Part shown: piece by piece, positions 1 through 12,960 of the stretch
Numbering within the stretch: the first letter of the stretch is position 1
Layout of the letters: each line of letters opens with the position of its first letter
Translations under genes and position numbers: made by a program
Assembly: GCF_029227915.1 (NCBI RefSeq)
Contig: NC_079884.1
Coordinates: 26,414,001-26,474,000, forward strand
DNA: 60,000 bases
Origin: Hydractinia symbiolongicarpus
Taxonomy: Eukaryota > Cnidaria > Hydrozoa > Anthoathecata > Hydractiniidae
Direction: 5' to 3'
The notes under the pieces: model-generated
What the model was told of the DNA's origin: nothing
What the model saw: only the letters and a program-made list of their open reading frames with translations
Databases searched by the model: none

Positions 1-467
1 GCTTGCTCAAAGTTCAACCTCTACGTTTTGTTCTTTGTGTATGATGTAGCTCAAATTCGTACCGCTCGTTGATAACTTATTAACACAAACCTGTGTATCC
101 GTCTCAAAGGTATGACACCATGCATTTCCCAATCTTCTATCAATGGAAGTGCTTAAAAAATGAAAGAAGGTCATTTTGACAATGAAATTTTAATAATAGT
201 ATTACAGAGTTGTCACCATTATTTCTTTATTTCCTAGTACAGCTATTGAATACAGGGAAGGTTGAACTGCATCCTTGCTAAATCTTGATGCGATTTTAGT
301 TCTTACGTAATAATTCTATAGTTCGAAGTTTTCACTTCTCGTAACAAAATCTGACAAGTTAGAATCAGTTGTAGGATTTATCTAACTCTCCTTAATTCCT
401 TCAACTGAATTTTTCAGTTCCCTATTTTAATGGCAAAGATAAAACTTGAGAAGAAAAAAATAGAAAC

Positions 468-3400
468 CTGATTTTTCATGCTTTGTGCAGATTTTCTGCA
501 GCTCGTTACCAAATACAGTCAGCTGATTAAATAATCTGAAAGAGAAATAGTACAGGTTGCTGGTAAATGTCTGAAAATTAATTCAACTACGGGAAGAATT
601 GTCTTGGAAGAAAAAAAATCTTTAGCACAAACTGATTGCAGGGGTATACGTTTTACACCTTATCAGGTAGAAAAACGCTTGTTTTTTCAGCCTTTGCAAC
701 CCTATTACACATCCGTTCTACCCAACTTCTATAAAATAAACTCGAATTCAGGTAAAGTAAAAAAATAATAAATGCCTTGCTTAAAAAAGAGGTTACTTAA
801 AGGCGTCAAAATTGCAACAGAAACAAAAACACCCTCCATCGAAGGGGTATTTTTTCCGAGTGTTTACGAAACTTACTCTGGATTTTCTTGGAACTGTTCT
901 TCTTCAAACAAACCTTCCACATTGCAAGATATGATCCAATCAAATAGTAGCTTAACCCCTGGTAAAAATTTCATATCTTCCAGCAGAATAGGTTGGCGAA
1001 ACAACATTTCAATTGAGATTTCAATAAAAGCTTGAAAGATACCAACACTCAACGACAATATGAGATGCCATACACTGGACTCGTTTTCTGTTATACACTC
1101 TCCGTCGTTGTGCTTATTTTTATCCAACGTAAATATACATATGCCAGCTATAAGTATAACTTGCTGTTGTGTCAATTCTAACAATATCTCCTATAATCAT
1201 GAAAAACTGCAGTGGTCAGCATAATATAAATGGGTGATAAGATCATAAGAAAAACTACAAGGCAAAAGATTCTGGAAAAAACTAAAAAATTAAACATACT
1301 TTAATATCCTGGAGAAGCTTATCTCTTACAATTACAAGTTTCGGAATATCTAAACAAAGATAAACAATAGTTTTACAATATATTGCAAATCATTCAACAG
1401 AGGGTGATGTAGCTAGCTCCATCCTTTACACGTTTGAGTTATTATTATCAGTGTAGCTAGCTCTATTTTTAACTTGAGTTAATATTATCAATAGACAGCA
1501 TACAGAATCATCTGTTTACATACCTTGCTTAATGTATATACATCCATTGAAATAAATAAATAAGTCAATGAAATCATCAGCATCTGTAATATTGGGTTTG
1601 GATAAAATCCTACGTAAAAGCGAAATTTATTTAACGTATACACGATTCTTGTCTAACACGATACAGTTGGAGAATATTGGAAAAGCATTTCACACAACAT
1701 AAAAATTAAATTTTGTTATTGTGGTTTACAGAGAGTCACTCTCCATGCATAGAATTTTAATGTTATGAGTTTTAATGTTTTTAAACCCAATGTACTGTTA
1801 AAAAAAATAACAGTACATTGGGTTTAAAAACACTTTATGTTTTATGTCGAGTTTCCATTGAGACGAGTCATCATAACAAACTATACTACAGAATTTGCTG
1901 ACTAATAGCCTATGTTAAACTGTTCTCTTCAAGTGCTAAAGGTCACGGTTTCAAACCCCAATTGAGTTGGTTAGCTACGACAATGCAGAGCGATTCTTTT
2001 TTCTAAGTGCTTGGCAGACAATATCTTCTGAGCCAGTTAAACATAGCTACAAAGCTGCAAATTTACTAGTATCAATTTTTTACAAAAACTACACAGACAA
2101 GAGTTTGACGGAGGAAATTCAAGGTATGAATTGTTGCAAAGAATATCTCACATACTTGTGGTTGTGTTTTGCGTATATTTGATTGAATATTTTGTGGAGG
2201 TTGGAAGCTGCAGCAGGGAATGGATTCGGCACGGAAATACTAAAAACGAATGTAGTAGAGCTTGAATACATAATGCAGAACATTAATACACCAATTTGTA
2301 AATATAATTACATATTGCAATCTAATAATAAGCAAATATTCAATAAGGTAAAATCAGACATCACAAGTAATTTAGTGGAGCATGCGATGTCAACTAAAGA
2401 TGTCTTGAATATCAGAAAATTGAATAAGTTGGGTCCAATTTTTTACAAAAGCAAATATATGTTTTGTTATACAGAACATAGTCAAAACTAGCCCTTTAAA
2501 ATGTTTTGTTAAGAAGGTATGCGAGGTTGCGAGCTGTTTTGGGATGACAATTTTTTATTTATTTTGTGATTAAGTTTCGTGAGAGTAATTAGTTTCATGA
2601 CTTTTAATTTTTATTTTTACTTTCTATGCTGATTTTAGTGTTAAAAAAAAATAAATTTTTAACAACTTTCTTAACAATCATCCGTATACAAAATTTTCCC
2701 TTAATATCAGATAACTGGGTTGAATAACATGATCAATAGAACATATAAAATACTTAAATAAATTCTACAAAAAACCTTTTGCAATAATAGAAAACAGTAT
2801 GTAATGAATCGTTGACTGCACTGGATAATATCGCAAGTTGATTGTATGGTTGACCTATACAAAGAAAGACAACAAGGTGACAACTGCAAACAGATAATTT
2901 TTTTCTACCTTAACTTTTAAATAATATAACAATTTTGAAAGACAAATCTCTTTGAACAAACAAACTGAAGAACAATACCATTTCCAGGTAGCAGTTTCGA
3001 TGCTAACTTATAAAATGATGCAGCTTGCTTCAAATTATTTCTGTAACGAGCTAAAAACAAAAACAAAAACTTCATTGCATATTCTTGTTTGGTTTCTTTA
3101 AAAATATATTATAATTTAACACTTAGACAACGGATAATGCCCCTCTGTTGGACTGCCATTCAACTCCAGAGGAATTGGTTGTAAATAAAATAGCTCTTGT
3201 TTAAAATAGAGAATGAATTGAGCTACACAACAGCTCCAAACAGGAACCCTTTAACTCCTTTTTTTAGCCAACTAATAACAGCTTTCGAAAAGGTTTACTA
3301 TTTTTGACTGACAAAATTGTCTTTTCAAAAACTGTTGGAAAACTGGATCAATATTACAATTCATTTTATCAAAGTGCACAACATTTACCTAAGTCACCAA

Positions 3401-6400
3401 GGTGTACCAAACAGTCTTGACATATGTAAAAACAAGCATTTGATTTCGGTTTTAAGGACTGGACTGCTTTTGGTTCTAAAAAATATCAAATCAATTTAAA
3501 AATTGAAATAGAATTATTTTCATACACGTACATATGATTGTCACATGAACTTATTTGCATGTTTGTTAGTAGGATATGTAGAAATTTTAACAAAATAGGT
3601 ATATTTTACAGTGTCATCAGCTAACCTGAAAAGCAGAAAAGAAATTGTGCACATTTTTAAAAACGTTGATGTCTGTACCACAAGTTAAAAACATAATAAA
3701 ATATGTGCAAAAAATTTGCAGTCATAAAGATAATATGCAGTTCTTCCAAAATCTGGAAATAGACACATTTATTCATAAAGCAAAAGAGGGGTAAGTTTAC
3801 ACTGAGATTTGAGGTAGAGAATTCAGTTACATACAATATCAACACAGTCAATAAATAATTTTATCATAGGTTTCTTGTTAAAACTGAGATTCAGACATTT
3901 TAGATTGTTCTGTTTTCAAATACATATTCTATTCTAATGTTTCATCTTTTTACAGATTGAGTTCAGAAATTTAATTTGAAGATTGCGTTTTCTATAATTC
4001 ACCAAATTGTTTCTAAACCAATTTACATGCGAAATGCAAAACAGGAGTTTAACTATCATCTCTATTTCCTTTAATAACAATGATATACACAACATACCTC
4101 GTAAAATTCCAAGCTGGCTACCTTTGCCGTGATATGGAAGATCAAGATCATGAACATCACAAAACTCTTGCAGGAGCTAAAAAAATACATTAATTCTTCA
4201 CTTGCCATATGTATCTATGTCTTCCATTTACTGATTTCATTTGTTGTACATAGAACAGCTTACTTTTTACAACAGTCATAGAAAACTTACTTGGAAGTAA
4301 AAACCAATAGACATGTCGATAAATACAGATAATTTAACTTGATAATCACTTTTTTCATTACTCTAAAAATGAAGAGATATAACATACAGTGAATTCTGTT
4401 TTTAATCAACTCAACACATTGGTTTTCTTTTAACCGTTTTTTCTTATTATAATTTACGTAAAATTTTGGCCTACTGAAAGTGTCACAGTTCCAAAAGTGC
4501 TTCTATTAGTCGTCTAAACTAACTGTACAAATAATAATTTAATACCTATTTTTTGCCATATCTAATGACCAACCTAATATTATGTCCAGGATGAAATGCA
4601 GAATATACAATAAAGTCAAATTTAAACTGATCAAAAAATATTGATTGTATACAGCAGTAAAGTTTCTGCTTTTTAAGTCCAGGTTTTTTTAAAATATGAA
4701 CATGCTCAAGTCCTTAATATTGAAGGTTCGTTCATTGTTAAACATTTCACTTGGGATCCCTAGCAATATCTATCCAATTTCCTTGATAAAATTCCTTTCT
4801 CTCTCTTCCTCAATAAAAGGTAAAAATAAAATAAACTATCTACCATATTTTTGTTTTAAGCTATAAAATAAAGATAAACGAACTTTCAAGCAGAAATTGT
4901 GAACTTTTAAACATGTTACAAATTTATGATGTTACACATGTGCATTCAATGCAGTATGTGTGCTGTTATTCCAGAAACTCAGAAAATGCTTTTTTTTTAA
5001 TTTCTGTACAGATAAAAAGGGTGTATAAAAATTTTTTAAAATTAACATATTTCAAAAAGGGGAAATCTTTCAACTAAACCTTGATTGCTTCAATCATAAA
5101 AAAATCATGTTGTTATTTCAAAACTTTTACAATTTACATTTTAATGAAGGTCTGTATCAAACTGCAAGATCATTTTAAACAAAATTATGGAAAACAACAT
5201 TAAAATTTGTGAAAAAGACAACGTAAAAGGACATTCAAGGATATTCAGAATATTAATGTAATGCGATGTAAACAAATTAATCAAAATATAAAAACAAGTA
5301 ATTTAGGAGATCATAATACTTAAGATTCTTATACATTTTTATACTTTGAATATCTACTTAAAATTTATGGCACTTACGCTTTTCATATATTTTCTGAAGC
5401 TATCAATATGTTCTTTGAAAGCACGGTTCCATCTAAATTGTAAAACTATGCATTAAAACAGAAACATTAGGTTGCAGACAAAATAGTAAAAGTAAAAAAA
5501 GTAAAAAATTTGTCAGATAATTTACTCTCAACAAATAATATTATTAATTATCAGAAAGCTACTACAAAATATATACACTAATATATCCTTAGTAACACGA
5601 AAACATTTACTTAGTATAAACACACCTATAGAAATACAACAATGCAGCAGCGCTGTTGTCTGGACTTTTAAAATTTCAACATAAAGTATTCTCAACAAAA
5701 AAGGTGTGCCTAATCAAGGATGCCCCTTTTTGCCTCCCCAAAATGATGCAGATTCACTGGATTAAAATGCATGAAAGAAACTTCTCTGTTTGGTGTTGTT
5801 TCATTTGAAAAATGTTGATGCAATTATTTTAAAAAAATCATCATTATCATTACGTAATCATCAATAAGTCTGACTAACATAAAACTACTAAAGCTATTGC
5901 ATTGCAATTATGTTTTTTAGGCGAAATAACATGAAAATGGTGGGAAACAATTGACATCATCTCCTGACTAGTTGTAAACATAAATTCTAAGCTTTTTCAT
6001 ATATTAACATATTTTTAAATTAATAGTCAAGCTACTATTAGACAGCAAAAAATAAATATAGCTTTTTAGTTTTTTACAACTTTCAAGTCGTACATGAAAA
6101 ACGAACCCTATTAAAATCTTTTTATGAAGGTTTAATTTCCCTTCAAACATTTACTGCTATGTTTTAGAAAAATTGGATCTGCATTTGTAAAATGTAGAAA
6201 GAGACTGGTCTCACTCACCGTGAAATGAATTTAACTATAAACAGCAAACGAAAGATTCTTAAAATTCTCAATGAAAAAATACATTTTGATAATACCTACT
6301 GAGATCAAAAGTTTGTGGATACAGGTTACTTTGCTTTCAAGACAAAAAATCTGAATAACACAGAAATGGCGAATCTTCTTTTGTATGAACGACCAAACGT

Positions 6401-9400
6401 GATAACTTGTTGAAATACAAAGATCTACTTACAGTTCTAACTCCACTTTATTGTCAAGTGCAAATTGTACATCCGACAGCAGGATTTGTTTATAATGACT
6501 TTCCAAACTAAAAGAGAGAGGAATATTTCGTCAAAAAAGTAAAAAAACACTCACAAATCTTACGACATTCATGACTGCAGCTCTCTCCATTTAAATTCTT
6601 TTTTGCTCTGCTGAATGGTTATGATACCTACTGCCTTTTTATAATAGTCCATTAGGAACCTTCATGCGAATTGTTTAGGTCCCATACCTTTTAGAGTCAT
6701 ATTTATTGGCCATTTTAATCAGAACAAGAAGCCCTGGGGCTCTAAGAATTTCCGCTCGCTACCAAAATATTTGATGACAACCTGCTAATTTGTTGTGTTA
6801 TCATGCCAAACATTCGAAGAGGTTTGGTGCATGAAGCACACAAGTGACATTATATCTTACAACAAATGCAAACAAAACGAAACGTGTCATAATAAACTCA
6901 CATTTTAAAAGAAATTGCTAACAAAAAATACAGCCTATCATTTATGGTTGAAAGTCTTGCGATTAAAACGTTTATGGTCTTAAACGGCATTTAGTTGACA
7001 AAAAATCAAAATTTTGATGTGACCATCATTTTCAGCATACTTTTTTTATTAACTGTGCCAAGTTTTGTCGAAAATAAAGTAGTTTTAATTTTTGGACAAA
7101 TTTTGGCCTGAAATGACATTTAGGTGACAAAAAATCACATCTTTCTATCATCATCATTTTCAGCATACTTTATTTGTTAACTGTGCCAAATTTGGCTGAG
7201 AATGAAGTGGTTTTAATTTTTGGACCAATTTTGGCCTAAAATGGCATTTAGGTGACAAAAATCAAAATTTTGATGTCACCATTATGTTCAGCATACTTCT
7301 TTTGTTAACTTCGCCAATTTTTGTTAAAAATGAACTAGTTTTTTTAATTTTTGGACCAATTTTGGCCTAAAATGACATTTAAGGTGGCAAAAAACCAAAC
7401 ATTTGATGTCACCATCATGTTCAGCATACTTTTTTTGTTAACTGTGCCAAATTTTGTCAAAAATAAAGTAGTTTTAATTTTTGGACCAAATTTGGCCTAA
7501 AATGACATTTAGGTAATAAGAAATCAAAATTTTGATGTCACCATCATGTTCAGCATACGTTAACTGTGTCAAATTTTGTTGAAAATAAAGTAGTTTTAAT
7601 TTTTGGACCAATTTTGGCCTAAAATGACATTTAGGTGACAAAAATCAACATTATGATGTCACCATTATGTTCAGCATACTTTTTTTGTTAACTGTGCCAA
7701 ATTTTGTCAAAAACAAATACCAATTTTGGCCTGAAACGTCATTTAGATGACTTCCCAGTACTTAGGGACCTTGGGTACGAAGTTTAAATCTGTGACGTTG
7801 CAATTGACCATTTGGGACAGGGTTAGTTAGTTAGTCAGTTATCTATCCTCCTCTCAGAGGAGCGTGAAATCCCAGGGTCGATTTTCTCTCAAAAAATGCT
7901 CCGAAAGAAAAAAACGACGGTTTTAAAGAATTTCCTACGCCTTCGGGCGCGGAAATTCAACTACAGCTTAAATTTTTATAAAATCCTTAAATTAGGGGAA
8001 AATGAAAATGTAATATGTTTGAAAAACCATGGGCCAAAAAGGATTAAAAAGCAAGTCGTGGAAATAAATTTCCCAAAAGCTGGTTGGAATTGATCAATTG
8101 CAGAAATGACTATAACAATTTTTTTTTTAACAGAACTATTAAAAATGTAAGATAGACAATAAAATGTTAATTATTAAAGTATATATATTCCCCTATATAT
8201 TTCTTTTTGATACTATATGTTAACTTAAATTTTATAAAAAATACTAATTGTGCATTTTTTACGTTAAAGCTTTTAATTGCAAAAAAAAAAAGAAGAAAAA
8301 AAAAGGAGATCTTTACAAAGGGTGGACACAAATATGAGGTCTGGGCAGTTCAACTACACACTCTTTCAGTTAACTTCTTTGCTTCGACATGTTAAAATTT
8401 AAAAGTGGGTTCAGTTGTTAAATAAAGTATCAATGCAATGTTGCTTCAGTATAAATTAAACAAACTATTTTCTGTCATATCAAAAATAAAAAATAAAACT
8501 ATTTTTGGTGAATACATTTTAGTCCAAAAATGTAAACAAAACAAGCTGTTCACAAAATAATTCTTTGTTTGAATGATGTCTCTCAGGAAATAATTCCTTT
8601 GTAAAAATTTAATATTTATTCTTTTTCCATATTTATCTATATTTTAAAACCCAACTTTCCATTTGTGAGGCAAATATGGTAGCAGTGTGTAACAGCAACC
8701 TACTTCCTGTGGATTTTCTCTACGGGTTTTTTCTCAGGCTTATAAATAGAATAGTTAAAACTCACAGGTGCATGGGACACTTTGTAAAAACTTTCTAAAA
8801 AACATACCTTTGCCTAACAATGAACTCATCAGAGAAGACATCAGCTACTTGACTTGATTTGCCTGAAATCCAAAATTTTGTATGTAATTAAAAGCAATAT
8901 CTATTTATGAGAAATATAAAATATATGAATATAGATTTAGAATGTTTACCTTGGATAGACAACTTGAGTGATTCACACTCTCTGAAACAAAAAACTAAAA
9001 AAATTAGTGACAATAAAGGAAAAATTTTGACAAACAAAATGTTCCATGTTACTTTATGAGCACAAACCTTTTTTTGAGTTTCACGAATTCTGTTTCATGA
9101 GTTTATGCTTTTGAAAATTCTAAAATGCCTTGCAGGACTTAAAATAATTACCTGTTTGCCATTAACCTGGGGGAGAGTTTTTAAAGCATACTTAACTATA
9201 CACACAAATTTTTCTTTTAATTCAAGGGAACTAATTTTTCGCGATAGACTGTTCAATAGCATTTTAGGCACATGATGAAACAAAAGAAATAAACAGACAT
9301 TGTAAGCATTAAAAAGGTCTATGTACACAACATATAAAAATGTGAACTAACTCAAATAACACTATTATATATATTTTTCACTTTTGTATTTAAATTAAAC

Positions 9401-10223
9401 CTTTCTCTTTACGATAAAAACTTTCTGAACTCAAGAATGTCACTTAAACTCGCTTAATCCAGTATTTTTATTTTTATGAGGGTCAAATTTTTTTTAGATT
9501 TTAAAGAAGGGATGTACCACATGAGCTCTGTTTTTTGCAGGACCCAACAAACATTCTCAGGCACATTAAAACATCATATTTTGGGTACTGTTGAATTGAC
9601 CCGGCCAGTTTTTGGACACAGTGCATTTATATACAGCTTGTAGTGGTGGCTAAATTTTAAAAATAAAATGTTTTTGCTTATGAAGAATCAGAAAAATCGT
9701 ATTCAACCATATTATTAGTTAGCTAGCTGTTATTTTCATGTAGCCAGCTAGATAATATGGTTGAGTAGTTTCAATTTTTTTAAACATATAATACATGGTA
9801 TATATAAATTTTTGGCCTTTTAATTTTCCAAGAAAAGTTTCAATTTAAAGTTCCTAATAAGAGGTAAATTCTAAAAATCTTATTGTTCTGTTTGTCTTCC
9901 ACAATTGTTCTAAGATTGGGCATGTACGTCCATAGATTGGGCAGTCCAGCCTTAAGACTGGCTACCCATTTGTCACTGTCTGAAGATTGGCCTGGCCAGT
10001 CTTAAGACGGGCCGCGTTCCAAGATTGGGCAGAACAGAGCAATTTCACTACAAAAAAATATTGCCGACACAATTCTGACGCAAATCAGTTGAAATGAATC
10101 TCACATTGTTTTATTGCCGACGTAAAAAAATTCTAATTTTAAGGGCTCTCGATCGAGTATTTTTGTTGATATTTTTGATCAGCGATGACTGGATTATTTT
10201 TATTTTTATTTTACAGATCAAGC

Positions 10224-10257
<34 letters not shown>

Positions 10258-12919
10258 AGTTTATTTGCTGGGAAAATAACTAATTACAAAAAACAAAATG
10301 TTATAATGAAAAAGGAACTTTAGCTAGATAAATTGCTAAAAAAAAAAAACAAGCTGAAGACCATCACACTAGTTAAAAACTAATCTAAGGAGATGGCCAT
10401 GTGCATGTCGTAACTTTTTGTTTCATTGACCACTCACGCAAACTAATTTGCACAAGCTTTTGTGATTGCACATAGCGCTCACGGGGGTAAATTTCCCGAC
10501 CGGGCTTGGAGCAGCGGCAAAAATCCCATGACCTTTCCTGATGGGTGGATTCCTATGGATTTCCACGAGTTTTTATAATTTTTACCATATAAATAGCTAA
10601 ACCTACTGCGAGTGACAAAAGAGACATGGGCTAGCCACAAAACTTAACTCATGTAACCTGCTTTTTTTAAATAATATATATATATATATATATATACATA
10701 GTAAATCATTTTAAATTAGTTTCTTTTACATTAATTCAAAAATTATTTGCGCGATGGGGGTATATTGGTATTTTTGCAAAGTTGTTTTAAGAAATGGCTT
10801 ATTTGTCAAAATCTTAAAGTTATTTATAGTGAGCTGAGTTGCTTGATCGTCTGTCAGCTGTTTGTTTAGATACTCATGTAATAGAATTGTAATACGCTAC
10901 GCTAGCTAGACATGCAACTTGTATAAGCTGAAATGAAATGAAATAAACATATATTTCAGTTTACTAGGAGATAAATACATTATTGATTAAAAATTATGCC
11001 CTAGTGTAAACCCAAGAAACTGCCAAAGTAGCAGAGCTCGAAGTATGACAGCCATCGTGGACAATACAAAACAAATAACTTCCACATCGTGGACAATACA
11101 AAACAAATAACTTCCACAGACAACACTACAAAACAAGACAGACAAGCGAAAAAATGTGAAAATATTGCAATTGCAAATCCCAAGAAAAAAAGTGGTGTGA
11201 ATAGTTGACAAAGAGGGTGCCGATAAGCCGCAAACGCCCACATATATATAAGGGCGATTTCAGGCAACTTTTCGAATTAAATTGGCGGTTGTATCCCAGA
11301 ACCGCCCGCACTTTCCTGAACTCGCCCGGAACATTCCCAAAATGCAATCCCTTGTAAACATACCATGCGGACGATAGTTGGAAGAAGACGCCTGAAGATA
11401 AAGGAGTTATAAAGTTTATATATAAGTTATTCATCAAGTAAATCTTATTTTAAACGATCAAAAACAGTTCTTTTAAGAACTTCGCTACCACATAGTAAGT
11501 TTATTTTAATTTTTATAGTTTTTTGAATCATTAGTGTCTGTTTTTCTTTTCTTCTTCGGCATTGTTCGGGTCTATTCGGGGGTTTTCGGGCAAACACTTG
11601 ATTTTTTTTCAAAACCCCGAACTCGCCCGAAAACGCCCGCACTTTTTACGGCGTATGCGGCTTATCGGCACCCTCATAGTTGACACTCGGCTAAGATGCC
11701 AACTCTCTTGTGAGGTACAAACTCTCTAAGGGTTTGAAAAATTTTTTTTAGATTTTAAAGAAGGGATGTACCACATGAGCTCTGTTTTTTGCAGGACCCA
11801 ACAAACATTCTCAGGCACATTAAAACATCATATTTTGGGTACTGTTGAATTGACCCGGCCAGTTTTTGGACACAGTGCATTTATATACAGCTTGTAGTGG
11901 TGGCTAAATTTTAAAAATAAAATGTTTTTGCTTATGAAGAATCAGAAAAATCGTATTCAACCATATTATTAGTTAGCTAGCTGTTATTTTCATGTAGCCA
12001 GCTAGATAATATGGTTGAGTAGTTTCAATTTTTTTAAACATATAATACATGGTATATATAAATTTTTGGCCTTTTAATTTTCCAAGAAAAGTTTCAATTT
12101 AAAGTTCCTATTAAGAGGTAAATTCTAAAAATCTTATTGTTCTGTTTGTCTTCCACAATTGTTCTAAGATTGGGCATGTACGTCCATAGATTGGGCAGTC
12201 CAGCCTTAAGACTGGCTACCCATTTGTCACTGTCTGAAGATTGGCCTGGCCAGTCTTAAGACGGGCCGCGTTCCAAGATTGGGCAGAACAGAGCAATTTC
12301 ACTACAAAAAAATATTGCCGACACAATTCTGACGCAAATCAGTTGAAATGAATCTCACATTGTTTTATTGCCGACGTAAAAAAATTCTAATTTTAAGGGC
12401 TCTCGATCGAGTATTTTTGTTGATATTTTTGATCAGCGATGACTGGATTATTTTTATTTTTATTTTACAGATCAAGCAGTAAGTAAGTAAGTAAGTAAGT
12501 AAGTAAGAATTTATTTGCTGGGAAAATAACTAATTACAAAAAACAAAATGTTATAATGAAAAAGGAACTTTAGCTAGATAAATTGCTAAAAAAAAAAAAC
12601 AAGCTGAAGACCATCACACTAGTTAAAAACTAATCTAAGGAGATGGCCATGTGCATGTCGTAACTTTTTGTTTCATTGACCACTCACGCAAACTAATTTG
12701 CACAAGCTTTTGTGATTGCACATAGCGCTCACGGGGGTAAATTTCCCGACCGGGCTTGGAGCAGCGGCAAAAATCCCATGACCTTTCCTGATGGGTGGAT
12801 TCCTATGGATTTCCACGAGTTTTTATGACTTTTACCATATAAATAGCTAAACCTACTGCGAGTGACAAAAGAGACATGGGCTAGCCACAAAACTTAACTC
12901 ATGTAACCTGCTTTTTTTA

Positions 12920-12960
<41 letters not shown>

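Noticed and set aside
1-460. A further SMG7-like exon, for example a minus-strand frame through about 120-15
   Set aside because: The frame is open, but no acceptor/donor pair gives a sequence that aligns with the expected family region.
1967-2491. Two consecutive plus-strand frames separated by one TGA, possible pseudogene
   Set aside because: The SMG7-like exon 2239-2156 on the other strand overlaps them. No homology is recognised in the plus-strand reading.
10987-11642. Minus-strand frames duplicated at 13247-13902 as paralogous small genes
   Set aside because: They lie in the inverted-repeat element and its flank and are copied by the segmental duplication. They show no protein family signal.
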